Assembly: GCA_037893245.1 (NCBI GenBank)
Contig: JBAIAA010000873.1
Coordinates: 1 to 64,000, forward strand
Reading direction: 5' to 3'
DNA: 64,000 bases
Origin: Crossaster papposus
Lineage: Eukaryota; Echinodermata; Asteroidea; Velatida; Solasteridae
This document shows positions 1-10,571 of the stretch, piece after piece. How positions within the stretch are numbered: the first letter of the stretch is position 1; each line of letters starts with the position of its first letter. The notes beneath the pieces were generated by a model. The model saw only the letters and a program-made list of their open reading frames with translations, had not been told where the DNA came from and made no database searches. The translations under genes were made by a program, and so were the position numbers.

Positions 1-1391
1 CACACGCGTTTCAAATTCGCCATAGGTTTGTGCACACAATCCCCGCCCACAAATAAGGGCATGAAGGAAAGCATGCCCCGGGAAGGGGCTGGGTGTTAGG
101 AGATAGAGGGGGGCCTCCAGGAATGCCAAAATTAGCAATTTGACCCGGGGCATGCTTTGTTAGTATTTTATTTCGATTTTCTGAACATTTTAACGTTAAC
201 ACACGCGTTTCAAATTCGCCATAGGTTTGTGCACACAATCCCCGCCTACAAATAAGGGCATGAAGGAAAGCATGCCCCGGGAAGGGGCTGGGTGTTAGGA
301 GATAGAGGGGGGCCTCCAGGAATGGCAAAATTAGCAATTTGACCCGGGGCATGCTTTGTTAGTATTTTATTTCGATTTTCTGAAAATATTAACGTTAACA
401 CACGCGTTTCAAATTCGCCATAGGTTTGTGCACACAATCCCCGCCCACAAATAAGGGCATGAAGGAAAGCATGCCCCGGGAAGGAGCTGGGTGTTAGGAG
501 ATAGAGGGGGGCCTCCAGGAATGGCAAAATTAGCAATTTGACCCGGGCATGCTTTGTTAGTATTTTATTTCGATTTTCTGAAAATGTTAACGTTAACACA
601 CGCGTTTCAAATTCGCCATAGGTTTGTGCACACAATCCCCGCCCACAAATAAGGGCATGAAGGAAAGCATACCCCGGGAAGGGGCTGGGTGTTAGGAGAT
701 AGAGGGGGGCCTCCAGGAATGGCAAAATTAGCAATTTGACCCGGGGCATGCTTTGTTAGTATTTTATTTCGATTTTCTGAAAATGTTAACGTTAACACAC
801 GCGTTTCAAATTCGCCATAGGTTTGTGCACACAATCCCCGCCCACAAATAAGGGCATGAAGGAAAGCATGCCCCGGGAAGGGGCTGGGTGTTAGGAGATA
901 GAGGGGGGCCTCCAGGAATGGCAAAATTAGCAATTTGACCCGGGGCATGCTTTGTTAGTATTTTATTTCGATTTTCTGAACATTTTAACGTTAACACACG
1001 CGTTTCAAATTCGCCATAGGTTTGTGCACACAATCACCGCCCACAAATAAGGGCATGAAGGAAAGCATGCCCCGGGAAGGGGCTGGGTGTTAGGAGATAG
1101 AGGGGGCCTCCAGGAATGGCAACATTAGCAATTTGACCCTGGGCATGCTTTGTTAGTATTTTATTTCGATTTTCTGAAAATTGTAACGTTAACACACGCG
1201 TTTCAAATTCGCCATAGGTTTGTGCACACAATCCCCGCCCACAAATAAGGGCATGAAGGAAAGCATGCCCCGGGAAGGGGCTGGGTGTTAGGAGATAGAG
1301 GGGGGCCTCCAGGAATGGCAAAATTAGCAATTTGACCCGGGGCATGCTTTGTTAGTATTTTATTTCGATTTTCTGAACATTTTAACGTTAA
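1..1391 (+). repeat. Left segment: diverged monomers without clear HOR
   Basis: Seven monomers (starts 1, 200, 399, 597, 796, 995, 1194) with private changes: GAATGCCAAA at 121, CCTACAAAT near 245, a 1-bp G deletion near 546 (ACCCGGGCAT), GCATACCCC near 668, and CAATCACCGCC with a 5-G run and GACCCTGGGC in the 995 copy. Copies ending in GAACATTTT recur at 1, 796 and 1194. No clean multi-monomer duplication is visible here. Confidence 0.8.
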
Positions 1392-2585
1392 CACACGCGT
1401 TTCAAATTCGCCATAGGTTTGTGCACACAATCCTCGCCCACAAATAAGGGCATGAAGGAAAGCATGCCCCGGGAAGGGGCTGGGTGTTAGGAGATAGAGG
1501 GGGGCCTCCAGTAATGGCAAAATTAGCAATTTGACCCGGGGCATGCTTTGTTAGTATTTTATTTCGATTTTCTGAAAATATTAACGTTAACACACGCGTT
1601 TCAAATTCGCCATAGGTTTGTGCACACAATCCCCGCCCACAAATAAGGGCATGAAGGAAAGCATGCCCCGGGAAGGGGATGGGTGTTAGGAGATAGAGGG
1701 GGGCCTCCAGGAATGGCAAAATTAGCAATTTGACCCGGGGCAAGCTTTGTTAGTATTTTATTTCGATTTTCTGAAAATGTTAACGTTAACACACGCGTTT
1801 CAAATTCGCCATAGGTTTGTGCACACAATCCCCGCCCACAAATAAGGGCATGAAGGAAAGAATGCCCCGGGAAGGGGCTGGGTGTTAGGAGATAGAGGGG
1901 GGCCTCCAGGAATGGCAAAATTAGCAATTTGACCCGGGGCATGCTTTGTTAGTATTTTATTTCGATTTTCTGAAAATTGTAACGTTAACACACGCGTTTC
2001 AAATTCGCCATAGGTTTGTGCACACAATCACCGCCCACAAATAAGGGCATGAAGGAAAGCATGCCCCGGGAAGGGGCTGGGTGTTAGGAGATAGAGGGGG
2101 GCCTCCAGTAATGGCAAAACTAGCAATTTGACCCGGGGCATGCTTTGTTAGTATTTTATTTCGATTTTCTGAAAATATTAACGTTAACACACGCGTTTCA
2201 AATTCGCCATAGGTTTGTGCACACAATCCCCGCCCACAAATAAGGGCATGAAGGAAAGCATGCCCCGGGATGGGGCTGGGTGTTAGGAGATAGAGGGGGG
2301 CCTCCAGGAATGGCAAAATTAGCAATTTGACCCGGGGCATGCTTTGTTAGTATTTTATTTCGATTTTCTGAAAATGTTAACGTTAACACACGCGTTTCAA
2401 ATTCGCCTTAGGTTTGTGCACACAATCCCCGCCCACAAATAAGGGCATGAAGGAAAGAATGCCCCGGGAAGGGGCTGGGTGTTAGGAGATAGAGGGGGGC
2501 CTCCAGGAATGGCAAAATTAGCAATTTGACCCGGGGCATGCTTTGTTAGTATTTTATTTCGATTTTCTGAAAATTTTAACGTTAA
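1392..2585 (+). repeat. Weak 3-monomer duplication (597 bp x 2)
   Basis: Units 1392-1988 and 1989-2585 share ordered markers. The first monomer of each has CCAGTAATGGC and ends in AAAATATT. The second has an altered GGGAAGGGGCT region (GGGGATGGG against GGGATGGGGCT). The third has AAAGAATGCC in place of AAAGCATGCC. Private differences (CAATCCTCGCC against CAATCACCGCC, CAAGCTTTG, CGCCTTAGG) show that the copies are older than most HOR pairs in this window. Confidence 0.65.
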
Positions 2586-3781
2586 CACACGCGTTTCAAA
2601 TTTGCCATAGGTTTGTGCACACAATCACCGCCCACAAATAAGGGCATGAAGGAAAGCATGCCCCGGGAAGGGGCTGGGTGTTAGGAGATAGAGGGGGGCC
2701 TCCAGGAATGGAAAAATTAGCAATTTGACCCGGGGCATGCTTTGTTAGTATTTTATTTCGATTGTCTGAAACTTTTAACGTTAACACACGCGTTTCAAAT
2801 TCGCCATAGGTTTGTGCACACAATCCCCGCCCACAAATAAGGGCACGAAGGAAATCATGCCCCGGGAAGGGGCTGCGTGGTAGGAGATAGAGGGGGGCAT
2901 CCAGGAATGGCAACATTAGCAATTTGACCCGGGGCATGCTTTGTTAGTATTTTATTTCGATTTTCTGAAAATGTTAACGTTAACACACGCGTTTCAAATT
3001 CGCCATAGGTTTGTGCACACAATCCCCGCCCACAAATAAGGGCATGAAGGAAAGCATGCCCCGAGAAGGGGCTGGGTGTTAGGAGATAGAGGGGGGCCTC
3101 CAGGAATGGCAAAATTAGCAATTTGACCCGGGGCATGCTTTGTTAGTATTTTATTTCGATTTTCTGAAATTGTTAACGTTAACACACGCGTTTCAAATTC
3201 GCCATAGGTTTGTGCACACAATCCCCGCCCACAAATAAGGGCATGAAGGAAAGCATGCCCCGGGAAGGGGCTGGGTGTTAGGAGATAGAGGGGGGGCCTC
3301 CAGGAATGGCAAAATTAGCAATTTGACCCGGGGCATGCTTTGTTAGTATTTTATTTCGATTTTCTGAAAATGTTAACGTTAACACACGCGTTTCAAATTC
3401 GCCATAGGTTTGTGCACACAATCCCCGCCCACAAATAAGGGCATGAAGGAAAGCATACCCCGGGAAGGGGCTGGGTGTTAGGAGATAGAGGGGGGGGCCT
3501 CCAGGAATGGCAAAATTAGCAATTTGACCCGGGTCATGCTTTGTTAGTATTTTATTTCTATTTTCTGAAAATGTTAACGTTAACACACGCGTTTCAAATT
3601 CGCCATAGGTTTGTGCACACAATCCCCGCCCACAAATAAGGGCATGAAGGAAAGCATGCCCCGGGAAGGGGCTGGGTGTTAGGAGATAGAGGGGGCCTCC
3701 AGGAATGGCAAAATTAGCAATTTGACCCGGGGCATGCTTTGTTAGTATTTTATTTCGATTTTCTGAAAATTTTAACGTTAA
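2586..3781 (+). repeat. Diverged monomers, including the most changed copy seen (2785)
   Basis: Six monomers without a clear HOR. The copy at 2785 has at least five changes (GGCACGAAGG, AAATCATG, GCTGCGTGGTAGG, GGGCATCC, CAACATT), more than any neighbour. The 3183 copy has a 7-G run. The 3383 copy has an 8-G run and TTTCTATTTT and resembles the 4777 and 6373 copies of the next block, so it may be a relic of an earlier cycle of that unit. Confidence 0.7.
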
Positions 3782-4047
3782 CACACGCGTTTCAAATTCG
3801 CCATAGATTTGTGCACACAATCCCCGCCCACAAATAAGGGCATGAAGGAAAGCATGCCCCGGGAAGGGGCTGGGTGTTAGGAGATAGAGGGGGGCCTCCA
3901 GGAATGGCAAAATTAGCAATTTGACCCGGGGCATGCTTTGTTAGTATTTTATTTTGATTTTCTGAAAATGTTAACGTTAACACACGCGTTTCAAATTCGC
4001 CATAGGTTTGTGCACACAATCCCCGCCCACAAATAAGGGCATGAAGG

Positions 4048-4138
4048 AAAGCATGCCCCGGGAAGGGGCTGGGTGTTAGGAGATAGAGGGGGGCCTCCAG
4101 GAATGGCAAAATTAGCAATTTGACCCGGGGCATGCTTT
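4048..4138. repeat. Perfect 15-bp inverted repeat inside each monomer
   Basis: In the reference copy the left arm AAAGCATGCCCCGGG (4048-4062, monomer positions 68-82) is the exact reverse complement of the right arm CCCGGGGCATGCTTT (4124-4138, monomer positions 144-158). A 61-nt loop separates them. Pairing stops at both ends: the next outer pair and the next inner pair do not match. The same arms occur in most monomers, so the window holds roughly 320 potential hairpins or cruciforms at 199-bp spacing. Arm mutations occur (for example T at 77, A at 146), and I saw no compensating changes, so selection for the fold is not demonstrated. Confidence 0.9.
4060..4093 (+). other. G-rich tract with quadruplex potential (one per monomer)
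   Basis: Monomer positions 80-113 contain four runs of at least three G on the + strand: GGG, AA, GGGG, CT, GGG, a 14-nt spacer containing one GG, then GGGGGG. Two loops of 2 nt and one of 14 nt make a long-loop G-quadruplex possible but not certain. The tract lies in the left arm and loop of the inverted repeat. The terminal G run is the main length-variable site of the array (from 5 to 24 G). Confidence 0.5.
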
Positions 4139-4168
4139 GTTAGTATTTTATTTCGATTTTCTGAAAAT

Positions 4169-4180
4169 GTTAACGTTAAC
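4169..4180. repeat. 12-bp palindrome GTTAACGTTAAC at the monomer junction
   Basis: The last 11 bases of one monomer plus the first base of the next form GTTAAC twice in tandem, which is its own reverse complement. The right half (AACGTTAAC) is present in nearly all copies. The left half is intact only in copies ending ...AAAATGTTAACG, because positions 186-192 are hypervariable. Confidence 0.85.
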
Positions 4181-4883
4181 ACACGCGTTTCAAATTCGCC
4201 ATAGGTTTGTGCACACAATCCCCGCCCACAAATAAGGGCATGAAGGAAAGCATGCCCCGGGAAGGGGCTGGGTGTAAGGAGATAGAGGGGGGGCCTCCAG
4301 GAATGGCAAAATTAGCAATTTGACCCGGGGCATGCTTTGTTAGTATTTTATTTCGATTTTCTGACAACTTTAACGTTAACACACGCGTTTCAAATTCGCC
4401 ATAGGTTTGTGCACACAATCCCCGCCCACAAATAAGGGCATGAAGGAAAGCATGCCCCGGGAAGGGGCTTGGTGTTAGGAGATAGAGGGGGCCTCCAGGA
4501 ATGGCAAAATTAGCAATTTGACCCGGGGCATGCTTTGTTAGTATTTTATTTCGATTTTCTGAACATTTTAACGTTAACACACGCGTTTCAAATTCGCCAT
4601 AGGTTTGTGCACACAATCCCCGCCCACAAATAAGGGCATGAAGGAAAGCATGCCCCGGGAAGGGGCTGGGTGTTAGGAGATAGAGGGGTGCCTCCAGGAA
4701 TGGCAAAATTAGCAATTTGACCCTGGGCATGCTTTGTTAGTATTTTATTTCGATTTTCTGAAAATATTAACGTTAACACACGCGTTTCAAATTCGCCATA
4801 GGTTTGTGCACACAATCCCCGCCCACAAATAAGGGCATGAAGGAAAGCATACCCCGGGAAGGGGCTGGGTGTTAGGAGATAGA

Positions 4884-4894
4884 GGGGGGGGGGG
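4884..4894 (+). repeat. Poly-G run of 11 (block A, copy 1)
   Basis: The 6-G run is enlarged to 11 in the 4777 monomer. An identical 11-G run is found in the duplicated copy at 6480-6490. Confidence 0.9.
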
Positions 4895-5178
4895 CCTCCA
4901 GGAATGGCAAAATTAGCAATTTGACCCGGGGCATGCTTTGTTAGTATTTTATTTCTATTTTCTGAAAATGTTAACGTTAACACACGCGTTTCAAATTCGC
5001 CATAGGTTTGTGCACACAATCCCCGCCCACAAATAAGGGCATGAAGGAAAGCATGCCCCGGGAAGGGGCTGGGTGTTAGGAGATAGAGGGGGCCTCCAGG
5101 AATGGCAAAATTAGCAATTTGACCCGGGGCATGCTTTGTTAGTATTTTATTTCGATTTTCTGAAAATGTTAACGTTAA

Positions 5179-5377
5179 CACACGAGTTTCAATTTCGCCA
5201 TAGGTTTGTGCACACAATCCACGCCCACAAATAAGGGCATGAAGGAAAGCATGCCTCGGGAAGGGGCTGGGTGTTAGGAGATAGAGGGGGGCCTCCAGGA
5301 ATAGCAACATTAGCAATTTGACCCGGGGCATGCTTTGTTAGTATTTTATTTCGATTTTCTGAAAATTTTAACGTTAA
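5179..5377 (+). repeat. CACGAGTTT-type monomer linking block A copies
   Basis: This monomer carries CACGAGTTTCAATTTCGCC, CAATCCACGCC, GCCTCGGG and AATAGCAACATT. Close relatives occur at 8169 and 11965. In all three places the next copy carries CATAGATTTG, so the pair travels as a unit between HOR families. Confidence 0.8.
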
Positions 5378-6775
5378 CACACGCGTTTCAAATTCGCCAT
5401 AGATTTGTGCACACAATCCCCGCCCACAAATAAGGGCATGAAGGAAAGCATGCCCCGGGAAGGGGCTGGGTGTTAGGAGATAGAGGGGGGCCTCCAGGAA
5501 TGGCAAAATTAGCAATTTGACCCGGGGCATGCTTTGTTAGTATTTTATTTTGATTTTCTGAAAATGTTAACGTTAACACACGCGTTTCAAATTCGCCATA
5601 GGTTTGTGCACACAATCCCCGCCCACAAATAAGGGCATGAAGGAAAGCATGCCCCGGGAAGGGGCTGGGTGTTAGGAGATAGAGGGGGGCCTCCAGGAAT
5701 GGCAAAATTAGCAATTTGACCCGGGGCATGCTTTGTTAGTATTTTATTTCGATTTTCTGAAAATGTTAACGTTAACACACGCGTTTCAAATTCGCCATAG
5801 GTTTGTGCACACAATCCCCGCCCACAAATAAGGGCATGAAGGAAAGCATGCCCCGGGAAGGGGCTGGGTGTTAGGAGATAGAGGGGGGGCCTCCAGGAAT
5901 GGCAAAATTAGCAATTTGACCCGGGGCATGCTTTGTTAGTATTTTATTTCGATTTTCTGACAACTTTAACGTTAACACACGCGTTTCAAATTCGCCATAG
6001 GTTTGTGCACACAATCCCCGCCCACAAATAAGGGCATGAAGGAAAGCATGCCCCGGGAAGGGGCTTGGTGTTAGGAGATAGAGGGGGCCTCCAGGAATGG
6101 CAAAATTAGCAATTTGACCCGGGGCATGCTTTGTTAGTATTTTATTTCGATTTTCTGAACATTTTAACGTTAACACACGCGTTTCAAATTCGCCATAGGT
6201 TTGTGCACACAATCCCCGCCCACAAATAAGGGCATGAAGGAAAGCATGCCCCGGGAAGGGGCTGGGTGTTAGGAGATAGAGGGGTGCCTCCAGGAATGGC
6301 AAAATTAGCAATTTGACCCGGGGCATGCTTTGTTAGTATTTTATTTCGATTTTCTGAAAATATTAACGTTAACACACGCGTTTCAAATTCGCCATAGGTT
6401 TGTGCACACAATCCCCGCCCACAAATAAGGGCATGAAGGAAAGCATACCCCGGGAAGGGGCTGGGTGTTAGGAGATAGAGGGGGGGGGGGCCTCCAGGAA
6501 TGGCAAAATTAGCAATTTGACCCGGGGCATGCTTTGTTAGTATTTTATTTCTATTTTCTGAAAATGTTAACGTTAACACACGCGTTTCAAATTCGCCATA
6601 GGTTTGTGCACACAATCCCCGCCCACAAATAAGGGCATGAAGGAAAGCATGCCCCGGGAAGGGGCTGGGTGTTAGGAGATAGAGGGGGGCCTCCAGGAAT
6701 GGCAAAATTAGCAATTTGACCCAGGGCATGCTTTGTTAGTATTTTATTTCGATTTTCTGAAAATATTAACGTTAA
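5378..6775 (+). repeat. HOR block A, copy 2 (offset 1596 bp)
   Basis: Repeats the marker series of copy 1 in order: CATAGATTTG/TTTTGATT (5378), plain (5577), 7-G/CTGACAACTTT (5776), GGGCTTGGTG/5-G (5976), GGGGTGCCTCC (6174), GCATACCCC/11-G/TTTCTATT (6373). Both 11-G runs have the same length, which suggests recent duplication. The 6577 copy has 6 G and GACCCAGGGC where copy 1 has 5 G. Confidence 0.9.
6480..6490 (+). repeat. Poly-G run of 11 (block A, copy 2)
   Basis: Homologue of the run at 4884-4894, with equal length in both copies. The related 3383 monomer has 8 G (3490-3497). Confidence 0.9.
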
Positions 6776-8367
6776 CACACGCGTTTCAAATTCGCCATAG
6801 GTTTGTGCACACAATCCCCGCCCACAAATAAGGGCATGAAGGAAAGCATGCCCCGGGAAGGGGCTGGGTGTTAGGAGATAGAGGGGGGCCTCCAGGAATG
6901 GCAAAATTAGCAATTTGACCCGGGGCATGCTTTGTTAGTATTTTATTTCGATTTTCTGAAAATTTTAACGTTAACACACGCGTTTCAAATTCGCCATAGG
7001 TTTGTGCACACAATCCCCGCCCACAAATAAGGGCATGAAGGAAAGCATGCCCCCGGAAGGGGCTGGGTGTTAGGAGATAGAGGGGGGCCTCCAGGAATGG
7101 CAAAATTAGCAATTTGACCCGGGGCATGCTTTGTTAGTATTTTATTTCGATTTTCTGAAAATTGTAACGTTAACACACGCGTTTCAAATTCGCCATAGGT
7201 TTGTGCACACAATCCCCGCCCACAAATAAGTGCATGAAGGAAAGCATGCCCCGGGAAGGGGCTGGGTGTTAGGAGATAGAGGGGGGCCTCCAGGAATGGC
7301 AAAATTAGCAATTTGACCCGGGGCATGCTTTGTTAGTATTTTATTTCGATTTTCTGAAAATGTTAACGTTAACACACGCGTTTCAAATTGGCCATAGGTT
7401 TGTGCACACAATCCCCGCCCACAAATAAGGGCATGAAGGAAAGCATGCCCCGGGAAGGGGCTGGGTGTTAGGAGATAGAGGGGGGCCTCCAGGAATGGCA
7501 ACATTAGCAATTTGACCCGGGGCATGCTTTGTTAGTATTTTATTTCGATTTTCTGAACATTTTAACGTTAACACACGCGTTTCAAATTCGCCATAGATTT
7601 GTGCACACAATCCCCGCCCACAAATAAGGGCATGAAGGAAAGCATGCCCCGGGAAGGGACTGGGTGTTAGGAGATACAGGGGGGCCTCCAGGAATGGCAA
7701 AATTAGCAATTTGACCCGGGGCATGCTTTGTTAGTATTTTATTTCGATTTTCTGAAAATGTTAACTTTAACACACGCGTTTCAAATTCGCCATAGGTTTG
7801 TGCACACAATCCCCGCCCACAAATAAGGGCATGAAGGAAAGCATGCCCCGGGAAGGGGCTGGGTGTTAGGAGATAGAGGGGGGCCTCCAGGAATGGCAAA
7901 ATTAGCAATTTGACCCGGGGCATGCTTTGTTAGTATTTTATTTCGATTTTCTGAAAATTTTAACGTTAACACACGCGTTTCAAATTCGCCATAGGTTTGT
8001 GCACACAATCCCCGCCCAGAAATAAGGGCATGAAGGAAAGCATGCCCCGGGAAGGGGGTGGGTGTTAGGAGATAGAGGGGGGCCTCCAGGAATGGCAAAA
8101 TTAGCAATTTGACCCGGGGCATGCTTTGTTAGTATTTTATTTCGATTTTCTGAAAATGTTAACGTTAACACACGAGTTTCAAATTCGCCATAGGTTTGTG
8201 CACACAATCCACGCCCACAAATAAGGGCATGAAGGAAAGCATGCCCCGGGAAGGGGCTGGGTGTTAGGAGATAGAGGGGGGCCTCCAGGAATAGCAACAT
8301 TAGCAATTTGACCCGGGGCATGCTTTGTTAGTATTTTATTTCGATTTTCTGAAAATTTTAACGTTAA
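6776..8367 (+). repeat. HOR block B, copy 1 (8 monomers, 1592 bp)
   Basis: Ordered markers: plain (6776), GCATGCCCCCGG (6975), AATAAGTGCATG (7174), AAATTGGCC with CAACATT and GAACAT (7373), CATAGATTTG with AGATACAGGG (7572), plain with TTAACTTTAAC at its end (7771), CCCAGAAATAAGG with GGGGGTGGG (7970), and CACGAGTTT with CAATCCACGCC and AATAGCAACATT (8169). The series recurs 3796 bp downstream. Confidence 0.85.
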
Positions 8368-8765
8368 CACACGCGTTTCAAATTCGCCATAGATTTGTGC
8401 ACACAATACCCGCCCACAAATAAGGGCATGAAGGAAAGCATGCCCCGGGAAGGGGCTGGGTGTTAGGAGATAGAGGGGGGCCTCCAGGAATGGCAAAATT
8501 AGCAATTTGACCCGGGGCATGCTTTGTTAGTATTTTATTTCGATTTTCTGAAAATGTTAACGTTAACACACGGGTTTCAAATTCGCCATAGGTTTGTGCA
8601 CACAATCCCCGCCCACAAATAAGGGCATGAAGGAAAGCATGCCCCGGGAAGGGGCTGGGTGTTAGGAGATAGAGGGGGGCCTCCAAGAATAGCAAAATTA
8701 GCAATTTGACCCGGGGCATACTTTGTTAGTATTTTATTTCGATTTTCTGAAAATTGTAACGTTAA
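8368..8765 (+). repeat. Two monomers with no separate counterpart in block B copy 2
   Basis: The 8368 copy has CATAGATTTG and CAATACCCGCC. The 8567 copy has CACGGGTTT, CTCCAAGAATAGC, GGGGCATAC and ends AAAATTGT. In the second occurrence of this region these two plus the next are represented by a single mosaic copy at 12164, preceded by a copy whose tail is AAAATTGT. Confidence 0.75.
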
Positions 8766-9774
8766 CACACGCGTTTCAAATTCGCCATAGGTTTGTGCAC
8801 ACAATCCCCGCCCACAAATAAGGGCATGAAGGAAAGCATGCCCCGGGAAGGGGCTGGGTGTTAGGAGATAGAGGGGGCATCCAGGAATGGCAAAATTAGC
8901 AATTTGACCCGGGGCATGCTTTGTTAGTATTTTATTTCGCTTTTCTGAAAATGTTAACGTTAACACAGGCGTTTCAAATTCGCCATAGGTTTGTGCACAC
9001 AATCCCCGCCCACAAATAAGGGCATGAAGGAAAGCATGCCCCGGGAAGGGGCTGGGTGTTAGGAGATAGAGGGTGGGGGGGGGGGGGGGGGCCTCCAGGA
9101 ATGGCAACATTAGCAATTTGACCCGGGGCATGCTTTGTTAGTATTTTATTTCCATTTTCTGAAAATATTTACGTTAACACACGCGTTTCAAATTCGCCAT
9201 AGGTTTGTGCACACAATCCCCGCCCACAAATAAGGGCATGAAGGAAAGCATGCCCCGGGAAGGGGCTGGGTGTTAGGAGATAGAAGGGGGCCCCCAGGAA
9301 TGGCAAAATTAGCAATTTGACCCGGGGCATGCTTTGTTAGTATTTTATTTCGATTTTCTGAAAATGTTATCGTTAACACACGCGTTTCAAATTCGCCATA
9401 GGTTTGTGCACACAATCCCCGCCCACAAATAAGGGCATGAAGGAAAGCATGCCCCGGGAAGGGGCTGGGTGTTAGGAGATAGAGGGGGGCCTCCAGGAAT
9501 GGCAACATTAGCAATTTGACCCGGGGCATGCTTTGTTAGTATTTTATTTCGATTTTCTGAAAATATTAACGTTAACACACGCGTTTCAAATTCGCCATAG
9601 GTTTGTGCACACAATCCCCGCCCACAAATAAGGGCATGAAGGAAAGCATGCCCCGGGAAGGGGCTGGGTGTTAGGAGATAGAGGGGGGCCTCCAGGAATG
9701 GCAAAATTAGCAATTTGACCCGGGGCATGCTTTGTTAGTATTTTATTTCGATTTTCTGAAAATTTTAACGTTAA
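8766..9774 (+). repeat. HOR block C, copy 1 (poly-G unit)
   Basis: Five monomers: GGGGGCATCC with CGCTTTTC (8766); ACACAGGCG with a long G run, CAACATT and TTTCCATTTT (8964); GGGGGCCCCCAGG with TTATCG (9178); CAACATT with AAAATATT (9377); plain with AAAATTTT (9576). The same order heads the copies at 12164 and 13569. Confidence 0.85.
9071..9091 (+). repeat. Interrupted poly-G run (3 G, T, 17 G)
   Basis: The normal 6-G run at monomer positions 108-113 is enlarged to GGG-T-G17 in the 8964 copy. The related copies at 12362 and 13767 lack the T and carry 19 and 24 G. Slippage during replication is the simple explanation; homopolymer error in sequencing or assembly is the alternative. Confidence 0.85.
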
Positions 9775-10571
9775 CACACGCGTTTCAAATTCGCCATAGG
9801 TTTGTGCACACAATCCCCGCCCACAAATAAGTGCATGAAGGAAAGCATGCCCCGGGAAGGGGCTGGGTGTTAGGAGATAGAGGGGGGCATCCAGGAATGG
9901 CAAAATTAGCAATTTGACCCGGGGCATGCTTTGTTAGTATTTTATTTCGATTTTCTGAACATGTTAACGTTAACACACGCGTTTCAAATTCGCCATAGGT
10001 TTGTGCACACAATCCCCGCCCACAAATAAGGGCATGAAGGAAAGCATGCCCCGGGAAGGGGCTGGGTGTTAGGAGATAGAGGGGGGGCCTCCAGGAATGG
10101 CAAAATTAGCAATTTGACCCGGGGCATGCTTTGTTAGTATTTTATTTCGATTTTCTGAACATTTTAACGTTAACACACGCGTTTCAAATTCGCCATAGGT
10201 TTGTGCACACAATCCCCGCCCACAAATAAGGGCATGAAGGAAAGCATTCTCCGGGAAGGGGCTGGGTGTTAGGAGATAGAGGGGGGCCTCCAGGAATGGC
10301 AAAATTAGCAATTTGACCCGGGGCATGCTTTGTTAGTATTTTATTTCGATTTTCTGAAACTTTTAACGTTAACACACGCGTTTCAAATTCGCATTAGGTT
10401 TGTGCACACAATCCCCGCCCACAAATAAGGGCATGAAGGAAAGCATGCCCCGGGAAGGGGCTGGGTGTTAGGAGATAGAGGGGGGCCTCCAGGAATGGCA
10501 AAATTAGCAATTTGACCCGGGGCATGCTTTGTTAGTATTTTATTTCGATTTTCTGAAAATATTAACGTTAA
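9775..10571 (+). repeat. Four monomers without clear HOR assignment
   Basis: Markers are AATAAGTGCATG with GGGCATCC and GAACATGTT (9775), a 7-G run with GAACATTTT (9974), GCATTCTCCGGG with GAAACTTTT (10174), and CGCATTAGG with AAAATATT (10373). They lie between block C copy 1 and block B copy 2. Confidence 0.75.

Larger units (their letters stand above)
3981..4179 (+). repeat. Reference (near-consensus) satellite monomer
   Basis: This copy carries the majority base at every position I compared, so it serves as the reference for monomer numbering 1-199. Composition is A55 C40 G54 T50. Landmarks: ACGCGT (MluI) at 4-9; GTGCAC (ApaLI) at 30-35; CCCCGCCC at 41-48, which is the site of the later poly-C expansions; GCATGC (SphI) at 71-76 and 150-155; CCCGGG (SmaI) at 77-82 and 144-149; the G6 run at 108-113; AAATT-AGC-AATTT, a small hairpin, near 129-141; a T-rich stretch at 165-181; and AACGTTAAC across the join to the next copy. 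Single-cutters such as MluI or ApaLI should give a 199-bp ladder, and SphI should split each unit into about 79 and 120 bp. Confidence 0.95.
3782..5178 (+). repeat. HOR block A, copy 1 (8-monomer period)
   Basis: Seven matched monomers: CATAGATTTG with TTTTGATTTTC (3782); plain (3981); 7-G with CTGACAACTTT (4180); GGGCTTGGTG with 5-G and GAACAT (4380); GGGGTGCCTCC (4578); GCATACCCC with 11-G and TTTCTATTTT (4777); then 4981. The same order recurs 1596 bp downstream. The eighth position of the period is the CACGAGTTT copy at 5179. Changes private to this copy are GGTGTAAGG and GACCCTGGGC. Confidence 0.9.

Noticed and set aside
16-32. Possible CENP-B box (ATTCGCCATAGGTTTGT)
   Set aside because: TTCG and the central A fit the essential pattern, but the CGGG part reads TTTG, so only 6 of 9 essential bases match. 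No better match was seen on either strand.
95-101. Telomere-like TTAGG motif
   Set aside because: Only one TTAGGA per monomer; no tandem TTAGGG or TTAGG series exists, so it is not telomeric or interstitial telomeric DNA.
4048-4138. Rho-independent terminator or riboswitch-like hairpin
   Set aside because: The stem has a 61-nt loop, and a T-rich tract follows only after several more bases. It is repeated about 320 times with no gene nearby; a bacterial regulatory reading is not credible.
4048-4138. MITE or other transposon with terminal inverted repeats
   Set aside because: Arms of 15 bp are suggestive, but no target-site duplication flanks them and every monomer has them in identical register. 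Kept only as an origin idea needing a search for dispersed single copies.
4588-5331. Minus-strand open frames (commonly 113 codons, up to about 247 here) throughout the window
   Set aside because: They are periodic artefacts. Because the monomer is 199 bp, a frame passes through the same DNA in different phases within one ORF, from the CAT at monomer position 151 to a fixed TGA at position 11 of the neighbouring copy. Longer ones occur only where 198-bp or otherwise shifted monomers keep the phase. Hundreds of overlapping near-copies and no coding constraint rule out genes.
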